A stretch of DNA of 64,000 nucleotides from Escherichia hormaechei_A (GCA_042434945.1 CP170191.1:1426001-1490000); one strand, 5' to 3'. Counted from the stretch's first letter, positions 1-9,554 are shown. A program made the numbers and translations. Notes: generated from the sequence alone by a model not told the origin.

Positions 1-131
1 CGCCTGCACTGACGGGTGGTCAGCAAAGAAAAACACAATCTGCCTGCCCGACCTGATGCGCTTTGGGTTCCTGAATAACAGGGAACAGCGACGGGCGGTA
101 GCGTGTCCGGAACTGATAAAGAGAGAGTCTC
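1..131. other. Region upstream of clpV, no gene recognised
   Basis: No convincing coding sequence is visible. An imperfect inverted repeat (GTTCCTG / CAGGGAAC) lies at about 67-86. A purine-rich GAGAGAG just before 132 can serve as the clpV ribosome-binding site. The tail of the preceding T6SS gene may end within the first bases, but this cannot be shown. Confidence 0.4.
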
Positions 132-2768
132 ATGGAAAATCCAGCCATCCTGTTACGCCGTCTTAACCCTTACTGTGCCCGCGCAATGGAAGGGGCCGCT
201 TCCCTGTGCCAGACCCGCGCCCATGCGGAAATCCTGCCTGAGCACTGGCTGCTGAAACTGCTGGAGCAGGGTGAGGGCGACCTGACGGTGCTGGCGCGGC
301 GCTACGAATGGGATATGGATACGATATGGCAGGATATGCTGGGTTTTCTGGACAGCCTGCCACGGTCAGTGCGCAGCCGTCCGCAGCTTTCGGAGGGCGT
401 GAAGTCCCTTATGCAGGATGCCTGGCTGCACGCCTCGCTGTCGGGGGAAGAGCACATCCGCAGCATTCACCTCCTGATGGCGCTGGTGAAAAAACCGAAA
501 CTGCTGCGCTGCGACGGCCTGTGGCCGCTGCTGACGCTGGCGCAGAGCCAGCTTGAGCGCCTGCGTGGACTTCTGGATGCGCAGTCGGATGAACGACCGG
601 AGGTGCAGCAGGAAGCGGAGCTTACGCAGGGGGATGAGGTGGAGTTTGTCGGCCGTCCGGTGAATGCGGATATAACAGGAGAGCTGAACCCGGCGTTGCA
701 GAATGCGCTGGACAGGTTCACCCTCGACGTCACCGCCCGCGCCCGTGAGGGCAGAATCGACCCGGTCTATGGCCGCGACAATGAAATCCGCCAGATGGTG
801 GACATTCTTTCCCGGCGCCGCAAGAACAACCCGATTCTGGTCGGCGAACCGGGCGTCGGCAAGACCGCGCTCGTGGAGGGACTGGCGCTGCGCATTCATG
901 AGGGCAATGTGCCGGACGCGCTGAAGCCGGTCTCCGTGCGCACCCTTGACCTCGGCCTGTTACAGGCCGGGGCGGGTGTGAAGGGGGAATTCGAGCAGCG
1001 CCTGAAAAACATCATCGACGCGGTGCAGCAGTCACCCCAGCCGGTTCTGCTCTTTATTGACGAGGCGCACACCATTATCGGCGCGGGCAACCAGGCGGGC
1101 GGCGCCGATGCGGCCAACCTGCTGAAACCGGCGCTCGCCCGCGGTGAGCTCAGAACCATCGCCGCCACCACCTGGAGTGAGTACAAACAGTACTTTGAGC
1201 GCGACGCCGCGCTGGAGCGTCGTTTCCAGATGGTGAAGGTGGACGAACCGGACGACAACACCGCCTGCCTGATGCTGCGCGGACTCAAGTCACGCTACGC
1301 GGAGCACCATGGCGTGCATATTACCGATGAAGCGGTTAAAGCCGCCGTCACGTTGTCCAGACGCTATCTGACCGGACGCCAGCTTCCGGACAAGGCGGTT
1401 GATTTGCTGGATACCGCCTCTGCCCGTATCCGTATGAGCCTCGACACTATTCCGGAGCCGCTGACCCGCATGAAGGCGCAGCTCACGGCCCTTGCTATGG
1501 AGAAGCAGGCGCTGCTGGAGGATATCGTAGTGGGTAATACCGCTCACGGCGAACGTCTGACCGCCATCGGAGAGGAAGAGGTCGCCATCATTTTGCAGCT
1601 CGACGAACGGGAAGCCCAGTACGGCCAGGAGCTGAAACTGACGGAAGAACTGCTTGCCTGCCGCACGGATATCTCCCGTCAGGGGGAGATTGCGGACCTT
1701 CAGATGCAGCTTACTGCCGTGCAGCAGAATACCCCGCTGCTGGGGCTGGATGTGGACGCGCGTACCGTCGCCACCGTTATCGCCGACTGGACGGGCGTAC
1801 CGCTCTCTTCCCTGATGAAGGACGAGCAGACGGAACTGCTGAGCCTTGAGCACAGTCTGGCGAAACGCGTTGTCGGTCAGGACAGTGCGCTGAATGCCAT
1901 TGCGCAACGCCTGCGCGCCAGCAAAACCGGTCTGGCGCCGGAGAACGGCCCGCAGGGCGTGTTCCTGCTTGTGGGGCCGAGCGGCACCGGCAAGACCGAA
2001 ACCGCACTGGCGCTGGCCGATGAACTATTCGGCGGCGAGAAGTCCCTTATCACCATCAACCTTTCGGAATACCAGGAGCCACACACCGTTTCGCAGCTTA
2101 AGGGCTCACCTCCGGGCTACGTGGGTTACGGTCAGGGCGGCATTCTGACCGAAGCCGTCCGTAAGCGCCCGTACAGCGTGGTGCTGCTGGATGAAGTGGA
2201 AAAGGCGCACCAGGACGTGATGAACCTGTTCTATCAGGTGTTTGACCGAGGCTTCATGCGCGACGGCGAGGGGCGGGAAATTGACTTCCGTAACACGGTG
2301 ATTCTGATGACCTCCAACCTCGGCAGCGACCTCATCATGCAGATGCTGCAGGAGCAGCCGGAGGCGACAGAGCCGGACCTGCATGAACTGCTGCGTCCTG
2401 TCCTGCGGGACCACTTCCAGCCCGCGCTGCTGGCGCGCTTCCAGACGGTGATTTACCGTCCGCTGAATGCAGAAGCCATGCGTACCATTGTGGAGATGAA
2501 GCTGAATCAGGTGAGCAGACGCCTCAACCGTCACTACGGTATGAAGACCGATATCCACGAAAGCCTGTACGACGCGCTGACCGATGCCTGCCTGCTGCCG
2601 GACACCGGGGCCCGTAATGTCGACAGCCTGCTGAACCAGCAGATTCTGCCGGTGCTGAGCCAGCAGTTGCTGACCCACATGGCAGCGGGGCAGAAGCCGC
2701 AGCATCTTACGCTTGGCTGGGATGAGGAAGAGGGGGTAATGATTGAGCTGCGGCAGGAGGATAAGTGA
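132..2768 (+). CDS. clpV: T6SS ATPase ClpV (TssH)
   Basis: AAA+ unfoldase of the ClpB/Hsp100 family that disassembles the contracted TssB/TssC sheath so its subunits can be reused; it acts in the cytoplasm. The 878 residues show a Clp N-terminal repeat domain (about 1-150), a first AAA+ module with Walker A GEPGVGKT near residue 238 and a Walker B LLFIDEAH, and a second module with GPSGTGKT near residue 615 and the pore-loop-like GYVGYG. The middle domain is shorter than in ClpB, as is usual for ClpV. The next gene overlaps its stop codon, so it is translationally linked to the effector block. The other sheath genes are not in the window. Confidence 0.97.
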   Translation: MENPAILLRRLNPYCARAMEGAASLCQTRAHAEILPEHWLLKLLEQGEGDLTVLARRYEWDMDTIWQDMLGFLDSLPRSVRSRPQLSEGVKSLMQDAWLHASLSGEEHIRSIHLLMALVKKPKLLRCDGLWPLLTLAQSQLERLRGLLDAQSDERPEVQQEAELTQGDEVEFVGRPVNADITGELNPALQNALDRFTLDVTARAREGRIDPVYGRDNEIRQMVDILSRRRKNNPILVGEPGVGKTALVEGLALRIHEGNVPDALKPVSVRTLDLGLLQAGAGVKGEFEQRLKNIIDAVQQSPQPVLLFIDEAHTIIGAGNQAGGADAANLLKPALARGELRTIAATTWSEYKQYFERDAALERRFQMVKVDEPDDNTACLMLRGLKSRYAEHHGVHITDEAVKAAVTLSRRYLTGRQLPDKAVDLLDTASARIRMSLDTIPEPLTRMKAQLTALAMEKQALLEDIVVGNTAHGERLTAIGEEEVAIILQLDEREAQYGQELKLTEELLACRTDISRQGEIADLQMQLTAVQQNTPLLGLDVDARTVATVIADWTGVPLSSLMKDEQTELLSLEHSLAKRVVGQDSALNAIAQRLRASKTGLAPENGPQGVFLLVGPSGTGKTETALALADELFGGEKSLITINLSEYQEPHTVSQLKGSPPGYVGYGQGGILTEAVRKRPYSVVLLDEVEKAHQDVMNLFYQVFDRGFMRDGEGREIDFRNTVILMTSNLGSDLIMQMLQEQPEATEPDLHELLRPVLRDHFQPALLARFQTVIYRPLNAEAMRTIVEMKLNQVSRRLNRHYGMKTDIHESLYDALTDACLLPDTGARNVDSLLNQQILPVLSQQLLTHMAAGQKPQHLTLGWDEEEGVMIELRQEDK

Positions 2769-3328
2769 TGTCCATCCACGATAAAAAAAAGAAGGCGGAG
2801 CAAAAAGAAGAAAAGGAAGGTTCGCTGCGGTTACTGACGTCAGGAGAGATTGTGCTGGCGAAATCAGTTTACAAGTCAACGATCCCGTACCATAAGGTCT
2901 GGATCCATCATGACAGCTATCTTCCCTTTGGCCTCCAGAATAAAAATACGGCGATGTCCCCGAACGGTGAGATTTATTTTCGTCACTGGTACAGGGATGA
3001 TTACGCGTCGACTTTACCTTTTCTGCAACATCTTTTTATTCATGAAATGGCACATGTCTGGCAACGTGAAAAAGGAATGAACATCATCGGGCGGGGGCTT
3101 GTCAGCTGGGCGGTGAGTTACCGTTATGTCCTGGATGGGCGTCTGTTAAGTGAATATCCCATGGAACAGCAGGCACAGATTATTGCTGACCATTTTACGT
3201 TGCAGGCTGAAGGATACGAGACATGGTGTGATCTAAGAAAAGCAGGTGATATCACGCTTGACGGTAACATTTCTGAGCCCGTTATCCGCCACCTGTATAC
3301 CAGCACGCTGCGGGGGTTCCCATGGTGA
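2768..3328 (+). CDS. HExxH metallopeptidase-like T6SS-associated protein, candidate effector
   Basis: Protein of 186 residues with a lysine-rich start and a zinc-metallopeptidase motif HEMAH at residues 92-96, followed by VWQ. A downstream acidic segment (EQQAQIIADHF, about residues 134-145) could give the third metal ligand. The sequence around PFGLQNKNTAMSPNGEIYF resembles Rhs/Vgr-related proteins and, from memory, the metallopeptidase domain at the C-terminus of Pseudomonas VgrG2b, here as a free-standing gene. No signal peptide is seen, which fits delivery by VgrG or PAAR. The ATG overlaps the clpV stop codon, and a lipoprotein gene follows with overlap: an effector/immunity arrangement. 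The effector role is inferred from motif and context. Confidence 0.7.
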   Translation: MSIHDKKKKAEQKEEKEGSLRLLTSGEIVLAKSVYKSTIPYHKVWIHHDSYLPFGLQNKNTAMSPNGEIYFRHWYRDDYASTLPFLQHLFIHEMAHVWQREKGMNIIGRGLVSWAVSYRYVLDGRLLSEYPMEQQAQIIADHFTLQAEGYETWCDLRKAGDITLDGNISEPVIRHLYTSTLRGFPW

Positions 3329-3864
3329 AAGTAATAACCTTTCGCCACAGGCATGCTTTTTTGCTCAGCCTGACGGTACTGACCGGTTGCCCCGGCCACG
3401 GGGATTACATTCGGTCTGATGAAATAACAACGGTCAGCACAAGAGGCGACAATGTGTGTTTCAGCGTTCCGGAGCCAGAGGACTACCAGCCAGTCAGTAT
3501 TTCCATCGTTCCAAGAGGAACCCGGTTCAGGGAGCGGCAAATTACGTTTGATCCCACACTTCGTATTGTGAACGGCCAGCTATGTATCCCACCTTCATTC
3601 CATCATTTTCCTGATAAAGGCCAGTTCATTGTCAGATACGTTCTGCACTCTGAGCGCCATAAGGATACACCGCGCAGAATGGTCGCCGGGGTAGAGATTG
3701 CCGGCGAGTGTATTTTCGACATTCCGCTTAATGACATGGAGGCAGTAAGACCGTACGGCGAGTTGGACAACAGTGAAGTTCAGCCTGATCAAGGCGAACG
3801 TGATGGTTCCTGCAGATCCCCTTTTAGATCCGTTCATAGAGTGAAAAATTATGAATCTATCTGA
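3322..3864 (+). CDS. Periplasmic lipoprotein, candidate immunity protein to the upstream metallopeptidase
   Basis: The 180-residue product begins with a signal peptide ending in the lipobox LTGC, giving a lipidated Cys near residue 23, so the mature protein should face the periplasm. The rest is predicted soluble, with further Cys residues (VCFSV, LCIPP, GECIF) that could form disulfides. It resembles a recurring enterobacterial family annotated as putative T6SS immunity lipoprotein. Its start overlaps the stop of the HExxH gene and its end overlaps the vgrG start. A cognate immunity role is inferred from position and cell location, not from a recognised domain. Confidence 0.65.
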   Translation: MVKVITFRHRHAFLLSLTVLTGCPGHGDYIRSDEITTVSTRGDNVCFSVPEPEDYQPVSISIVPRGTRFRERQITFDPTLRIVNGQLCIPPSFHHFPDKGQFIVRYVLHSERHKDTPRRMVAGVEIAGECIFDIPLNDMEAVRPYGELDNSEVQPDQGERDGSCRSPFRSVHRVKNYESI

Positions 3865-6352
3865 CTCTTTGCAAAACGTTTTATCCGGGGCGGGAACCCT
3901 GAACCGCTACAGGCTGGATATTCCTTCCTGTCCTTCTCCACTTGATGTGGAAGACTTCAGCGGTATTGAAGGCCTGAGCAGAATTTACAGGTATGACATC
4001 ATTTTTACCACTACGGACAAACATCTTGAGGCTGCCTGGTTTTTGTGTAAACCCGCAACCCTTACGATGGGGGGCGGGTTACTGGAGAGTCTGACTGAAC
4101 AGAAAAAAGTGCACGGTGTCATTACTCATTTCAGACGCATTTCTGGCTCTGCCGACCAGACACAGTACCTGATTACGCTTAAACCATTCCTGTTTTTGCT
4201 GGATAAGCAGCACCGCAGTCACCGTTTCTTTGTCAATAAGTCAGTACCCGAAGTGGTCGGGCAGGTGTTACAGGAGCATAACCTGCATGGCTGGGAATAT
4301 GAATTTAACCTCAAGCAGATCTACCCAAAGCGCGAGCAGATAAACCAGTACCAGGAAAGCGACCTGGCGTTTATCCAGCGCCTGCTGGCGGAGGTGGGAA
4401 TATTTTACTGGTTTACCCTCCAGGAAGACGCGCAGACAGAAGTGGTGCATTTTGCCGATGCGCAGCGGGCGTTGGTATTTGGTAAAACCTTGCCAGTCAA
4501 CAGTCCGTCCGGGATGAGCGACAGCGGGGCGGAATCGGTATGGGGGCTGAATGTCTCCCACAACGTGGTGGAAGCCAGCGTCACCACGAAAGATTACAAC
4601 CACCGTGACGCACAGAGCATCCTTCAGTCTGCGCCGGCAGATATGACGCGGGGCGACGGCGAGGGGGTGACCTACGGCGAGGTGTACCACTACCGGCTGC
4701 GCCATCTGACGCGGGGTGACAAAATCGACCCGCAGGCGGAAACCGCCAACTTTTACGCCCGCCTCGACCACGAGCGCTTTCTGGCAAACAAGACACAGAT
4801 AACCGGCGTCAGTACCGATGCTACACTGGCTCCGGCTCAGGTACTGACCATCACTGACAGCCTGCCACCTACCCTGCCTGCTGTCTTACAGGAACCGGTG
4901 CTGGTTATCAGCACGCATTTTACTGCCAGTCGCAAGAGCGCCCTTCTGGTGGATATTTTGGGGGTACCGTACAGCGAAACGGTGTGCTGGCGTCCGCCGC
5001 TGCTGCCGCGCCCGAAGGTGACCGGGACGATGACGGCGCGTATCACCAGCGCAAAAGCCAACGATATCTACGCCTGGCAGGATGCATCCGGACTGTACCG
5101 GGTGAAATTTGACGCCGACCGGGATGACAAGTCGCAGGGCCAGGAGAGCATGCCGGTACGTCTCGCCAAACCCTACGGCGGCGACGTGTACGGTTTTCAC
5201 TTCCCGTTGATTCAGGGCACGGAAGTGGCGATCGCGTTCCACGAAGGCGATCCCGATCGTCCGTATATCGCCCATGCGCTGCACGACTCGCGGCACGTTG
5301 ACCATGTGACGGAGAAGAACAGCACCCGGAATGTGATCCGCACGCCGACGAACAACAAGCTGCGGATGGAGGACAAACGGGGTGAAGAGCATATCAAGCT
5401 CAGCACGGAGTACGGCGGCAAGACGCAGCTGAACCTGGGGCACAATGTGGATGCGTCCAGGGTGCTGCGGGGTGAAGGCGCGGAGCTGCGTACGGATAAG
5501 TGGGTGAGCATCCGGGGGGGCGCCGGGGTGTTTATCAGCGCAGACAAACAGCCTTCGGCAGGCGACAGGATGCTGGCGATGGATGAGGCGATTGCCCAGC
5601 TTGAAAATGCGCTGGGTATAGCGAAAAGCCTGGCGTCGGCGGCGGAATCGGCTCAGGCCCTGCCGTCAGATACCGGGAACCAGCAGACGCTGAACGATGC
5701 GCTGAAAGACCTGGCACATCCGGGGATGGTGCTGAATGCGCCGCAGGGCGTGAGCATCAGCAGTCCGCAGGCGGTGCGGTTGTCTTCGGGGAGCGCCAGC
5801 GTGGGGATAATGTCACAGCAGAATACGGATATCAGCGCGCTGAGGCGCTTTACGGTGTCGGCGGGAGAGGCGGTCAGCCTGCTGGCGGCGAAGGCGGGGA
5901 TGAAGCTGTTTGCGGCGAAGGGAAAGGTGGAAATCCAGGCGCAGGATGACGGGCTGGATGCTGTTGCGAAAAAGGATATTACCGTGACCAGCGTGGAAGG
6001 CCGGGTGGAAATCACGGCGGCGAAGGAACTGGTGGTGAACTGTGCGGGAGCGTATATAAAACTCAGTGGTGGCAATATTGAGCTGGGCTGCCCGGGGAAT
6101 ATCCTGCTGAAGTCAGTCAATGTGCAGAAAATGGGTAAGGCGGATTATGATGTGAAAAAAAAAGAACTTCCCGTAGGGTTCAGTAAATTTTTTACTGCGC
6201 GAGATGAAGAGTCAGGAGAGATTATGCCCTTTACCCGCTACAGGATAACAACCGGTGAAGGAAGGGTATTTGAGGGCAGGACTGATGCGGAAGGTAAAAC
6301 AGTTACCATTTATACCGCCCTGCCAGATGCCCTGCATGTTGAGTTACTTTAA
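3851..6352 (+). CDS. vgrG: T6SS spike protein VgrG (TssI) with C-terminal extension
   Basis: Trimeric spike at the tip of the Hcp tube that carries effectors into target cells. Within 833 residues the gp27/gp5-like phage-tail modules occupy about 1-500, with the typical CRPP and GTEVAIAFHEGDPDRP signatures. A DUF2345-type beta region follows (about 570-730). The last 80 residues, after PVGFSKFFTARDEESGE, look like a transthyretin-like beta domain (GEGRVFEGRTDAEGKT), a module seen on other VgrGs as an effector-docking extension. The start overlaps the upstream lipoprotein gene; the candidate effector follows after 16 bp. Likely cargo is the 756-aa protein or the metallopeptidase. The extension call is based on pattern only. 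Confidence 0.95.
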   Translation: MNLSDSLQNVLSGAGTLNRYRLDIPSCPSPLDVEDFSGIEGLSRIYRYDIIFTTTDKHLEAAWFLCKPATLTMGGGLLESLTEQKKVHGVITHFRRISGSADQTQYLITLKPFLFLLDKQHRSHRFFVNKSVPEVVGQVLQEHNLHGWEYEFNLKQIYPKREQINQYQESDLAFIQRLLAEVGIFYWFTLQEDAQTEVVHFADAQRALVFGKTLPVNSPSGMSDSGAESVWGLNVSHNVVEASVTTKDYNHRDAQSILQSAPADMTRGDGEGVTYGEVYHYRLRHLTRGDKIDPQAETANFYARLDHERFLANKTQITGVSTDATLAPAQVLTITDSLPPTLPAVLQEPVLVISTHFTASRKSALLVDILGVPYSETVCWRPPLLPRPKVTGTMTARITSAKANDIYAWQDASGLYRVKFDADRDDKSQGQESMPVRLAKPYGGDVYGFHFPLIQGTEVAIAFHEGDPDRPYIAHALHDSRHVDHVTEKNSTRNVIRTPTNNKLRMEDKRGEEHIKLSTEYGGKTQLNLGHNVDASRVLRGEGAELRTDKWVSIRGGAGVFISADKQPSAGDRMLAMDEAIAQLENALGIAKSLASAAESAQALPSDTGNQQTLNDALKDLAHPGMVLNAPQGVSISSPQAVRLSSGSASVGIMSQQNTDISALRRFTVSAGEAVSLLAAKAGMKLFAAKGKVEIQAQDDGLDAVAKKDITVTSVEGRVEITAAKELVVNCAGAYIKLSGGNIELGCPGNILLKSVNVQKMGKADYDVKKKELPVGFSKFFTARDEESGEIMPFTRYRITTGEGRVFEGRTDAEGKTVTIYTALPDALHVELL

Positions 6353-6368
6353 AGTATAAGGAATACAT

Positions 6369-8639
6369 ATGGCTACCGGAGAAGAGAAAAGTAAAACAAC
6401 TGTGCAGGGTTCAGGGTCTGTTGTAAAAGGGAAATGTGAGCCTGAATGTTATTTACACCCGGGCAGTGCGACACTGCTCTTTCTGACCGCTTCAGAAAAC
6501 AAAGTTATCGAGCAGGAACATAACTTTCTGGCTGGTTTACTGGAGGCCCAGAAACAGGCACAAAAAAATCTTGATGATATTAACTATGAAGCGATAACTC
6601 AGGCAGGCAGGGTGCCGGCAAGAAAGTTTGAGAGTGAAATCACCAATGCATATGCGGCATTAGATAAAGCGAACAAGGCACTACGCCAGGAGTTGATGTC
6701 ACTGACGGCAAATCCGCCAGAAGGTGAGTTACTGAATGATAAAATGAAAGATACCGCGATTGGTATCATGGAACTCATTCCGCTTAAGAAGAATACGGTA
6801 AAGGGAGTTAAAAAAGTCTATGTCCGCTCAGATAAAATAAAACAGCACTGGCGGACATACAGGCTTAGTGAAGTTGATAAAAAGAGCGGTGAAGCCAGTT
6901 TTATAAAATATAAAAATAAGACTATCACAACCCAGGATGCTGATGGTAAAACGGTTGAGAAAACTATTCGCCAGGCAAAAATAGATACTGAAAAACTAAT
7001 AAAACAGTTCAATACTGTCCCTGCTTCTCTTAGATGTGAACTGGTTAAAGACACGAATGTTATTGTCAGCAGCTGGGCAGAAGAGATGAACAAGTCTCTG
7101 ACATGGCCAAAGGGAAACGATAAGGTCGACGAATCTGTCTACCACAAGTATGTTGACATCAGCGCACAGGCTCAATTGATGCGCTACAGCCATGGAGCAG
7201 GGCTTTCAGCGAAATATAATCCGTCAGAAGGAAAGTTGGAGGGCAAGATAGAAGGCCATGCCAGTTTTGCTCTAGGGGAAGCCAAGGCCGAAGCTGTTCT
7301 GTACTTGCCGGACAGGTTAGGTATCAGCCTGTTATTTCCTGCGAAAGAGGTGACCAAACAAATACCGGATGGCGTCTGTAATATGGGAGCACTGCGTTTT
7401 GCCATGAAACTGGTGTTGTCAGGTAGCGTTGGTGCCAGTGCTGCAATTGAAGTGGGGGTAAAAGTAGACTGGAGGGGAGAAATGGGAAAAGGCTATGGCA
7501 TTAAAGGCCGTCCTGCCACCCTGACTGCTCCACCGTTGCCAGGACAACAGCAGGTGAATTTAAAGACCCCAAACATACCTGACGCGCAGGGGGGCGGTGA
7601 AATTGGTGTTTTTGTTGGCGCTCAGGCCGGAGGTAACATCAGTGGGGCTATTGAATGGTTTGACCCGCATCCTGATGAGACGCCAGCAGAGCCAGCAGAA
7701 AAAGGTTTGGAGAAAGGTGACAAGCCCATTGTTAATAAAGAGAATAAGTTTGCCACGATAGCCAAACTGGAAGCAGGTATGACAGTTCAGGCGGGAGCTG
7801 GCGGCAGTGGTGTTTTTTATATCACTTATATTCAGGGTCGTTTCCGCATTTATTGTAAAGCGGCTTTTTGTTGGGGAGTGGGCGCAAAAGGAGAGGTGGG
7901 GTTTGAGGTTGACGGCAGTAGCTTTGCGGCTTTCATGAAGAGCTTTCTTTATATGCTGAGGAATGTGGATTATCAGAAGCTTGAGCTGATGATGGAAGGG
8001 GATGCCTTCCGCTCTCTATGCGCAATCCCTATTATTATGGCGGCACAAGGGATACAGGCGGGTGAGGCCATGCTTAAGAATATGGTCGTAATATTGCAAC
8101 AAATTAGAGCAGATCTTAAGGATGAAAACAAACGCGTTAATTTGATGGACAGTATTTTGTCTAATCCTGATCAGCTTAAATATACTCCTCCGGAAACAAA
8201 AGGGGCAGTGATTGCCACATTAATTGATCAGAACTGGGCGGACTGGCTTGATCCACGAAATCAGAATAATGATTTTTTTTCCGTTAACAGCTGGAAGCTC
8301 GGTCCTTTAAAGAAACGAAAACAAGCGGTGTTTATGGCACTGAAGTGGGTACAAAGTCAGGCAGATTATAACAATGTCATGCAGCATTTGACGCTATCAC
8401 CAGGGGAGAAAAAAGGCAGTAAGGAACTGAATGAAAAAGATGTGATTAACTTTTTAGGCATCGGGGAACACAAATTGTTTTTTTACACAAATTATGGCGA
8501 AAAACTAACGTTGTTGCATAATAATCTCCCGACTACCGTTGACCCGGATGAACCATTTAAGCCTATCCCGGATATCCTGATGTCAGAATATCTTGCCATG
8601 GTTGACGAGCAGCATCCAACTAATACAATGATTGCTTGA
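6369..8639 (+). CDS. Large T6SS-associated protein, candidate effector of unknown activity
   Basis: I do not recognise this 756-residue protein. It begins 16 bp after vgrG and is followed 21 bp later by a lipoprotein gene, the usual position of a VgrG-linked effector with its immunity gene. The N-terminus has two Cys in KCEPEC and a charged helical stretch (about 50-130). The centre (about 295-520) is rich in Gly/Ala with alternating short strands (GEIGVFVGAQAGG, GMTVQAGAGGSG, CWGVGAKGEVGFEV), suggesting an amphipathic beta or membrane-inserting region. The C-terminus is helical. I see no HExxH, lipase GxSxG, nuclease or peptidoglycan-hydrolase motif. Base composition is more AT-rich than the tss genes, in keeping with exchangeable cargo. 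Confidence 0.6.
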   Translation: MATGEEKSKTTVQGSGSVVKGKCEPECYLHPGSATLLFLTASENKVIEQEHNFLAGLLEAQKQAQKNLDDINYEAITQAGRVPARKFESEITNAYAALDKANKALRQELMSLTANPPEGELLNDKMKDTAIGIMELIPLKKNTVKGVKKVYVRSDKIKQHWRTYRLSEVDKKSGEASFIKYKNKTITTQDADGKTVEKTIRQAKIDTEKLIKQFNTVPASLRCELVKDTNVIVSSWAEEMNKSLTWPKGNDKVDESVYHKYVDISAQAQLMRYSHGAGLSAKYNPSEGKLEGKIEGHASFALGEAKAEAVLYLPDRLGISLLFPAKEVTKQIPDGVCNMGALRFAMKLVLSGSVGASAAIEVGVKVDWRGEMGKGYGIKGRPATLTAPPLPGQQQVNLKTPNIPDAQGGGEIGVFVGAQAGGNISGAIEWFDPHPDETPAEPAEKGLEKGDKPIVNKENKFATIAKLEAGMTVQAGAGGSGVFYITYIQGRFRIYCKAAFCWGVGAKGEVGFEVDGSSFAAFMKSFLYMLRNVDYQKLELMMEGDAFRSLCAIPIIMAAQGIQAGEAMLKNMVVILQQIRADLKDENKRVNLMDSILSNPDQLKYTPPETKGAVIATLIDQNWADWLDPRNQNNDFFSVNSWKLGPLKKRKQAVFMALKWVQSQADYNNVMQHLTLSPGEKKGSKELNEKDVINFLGIGEHKLFFYTNYGEKLTLLHNNLPTTVDPDEPFKPIPDILMSEYLAMVDEQHPTNTMIA

Positions 8640-8660
8640 TTAAATTACTGAGGCATTGAA

Positions 8661-9554
8661 ATGAAAAATAACATTATAGCTATTTTAGTTACTGTATGCT
8701 TACTAGTCGGGTGCGATCAGGGAAATGCTGCCAGTAGTGAAAAAACGGCTAAAGAGCTTGTGGGTAAGTCGCTCTCTAACATGGTTCCCGTTCAGGGCGG
8801 TGAGTTTTTAATGGGCGATTTTGGACCGTTGGTCGGTGAAAAACTGCCTTTCAGCATAAACCAAGATGACAAGGTATTACATAAGGTTGTATTAAGCGAT
8901 TTTTCGATATCAAAATACAAAGTCACCAATGATGATTATAATAAATATCTGCAGATAACAGGAGTAAAAAAACCACCCATTAATGTTCTGGTGGAAGATT
9001 ACCCATCATTGCAAAAAGGTGATTATTCCGTTGGAATCACCTGGCAACAGGCAAAAGACTATTGTCAGTGGTTAGGTAAGGAATCCGGTAAAAAAATTGA
9101 TTTACCGACAGAGGCACAATGGGAATATGCAGCAAGATCCAGAGGGCAATACATTCCGTTTGCAACAAATAATGGTGAGTTCCTGCCCGGTAAAAACATC
9201 CCCAGCCAGGATGAGCTGAGTGAATATACTGATGGAGCTGGTATTCCTATTTATCCAGTGGGGAAATATCCCCCAAATCCCTTAGGTCTGTATGACATGG
9301 GACTTAGTGGCTCAGAATGGACCAATGACTGGTATGCGTCAGATTATTACTCTCATTCTCCGGTAAACGATCCTCAGGGACCCGTAAAGGGGACCGAAAA
9401 AGTCCTGCGCGGGAATGTTGGCGGTGACAGACAATACGCTTTAACCATGTTCAGACAATCAGATTTGCCGGTTCCAAAGATCAATAAAGACGATGACTAT
9501 GAAAAATATGGCGTTGGTCCACAGTATGTTTTCCGTTGCGTCATCAATAAATAA
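8661..9554 (+). CDS. SUMF1/formylglycine-generating-enzyme-fold lipoprotein, candidate immunity protein
   Basis: The 297-residue product has a signal peptide with lipobox LVGC, so it should be anchored in an envelope membrane. The mature part carries the SUMF1/FGE signatures: VPVQGGEFLMGD near residue 50, DYCQWLG, LPTEAQWEYAAR (about 148-160), NPLGLYDM, and a C-terminal FRCV. After the lipobox only two Cys remain (in DYCQW and FRCV); the copper-binding Cys pair expected after the LRG motif in active FGE is absent (the sequence there is LRGNVGGDRQYAL), so it is probably not an enzyme. Its place directly after the candidate effector suggests an immunity or chaperone role. A degraded paralogue lies at 10858-11825. 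Confidence 0.7.
   Translation: MKNNIIAILVTVCLLVGCDQGNAASSEKTAKELVGKSLSNMVPVQGGEFLMGDFGPLVGEKLPFSINQDDKVLHKVVLSDFSISKYKVTNDDYNKYLQITGVKKPPINVLVEDYPSLQKGDYSVGITWQQAKDYCQWLGKESGKKIDLPTEAQWEYAARSRGQYIPFATNNGEFLPGKNIPSQDELSEYTDGAGIPIYPVGKYPPNPLGLYDMGLSGSEWTNDWYASDYYSHSPVNDPQGPVKGTEKVLRGNVGGDRQYALTMFRQSDLPVPKINKDDDYEKYGVGPQYVFRCVINK

Noticed and set aside
2106..2879. 257-codon minus-strand ORF
   Set aside because: Antisense shadow of the clpV 3' end in a GC-rich gene; composition is Arg/His/Gln-rich, as expected of a shadow frame.
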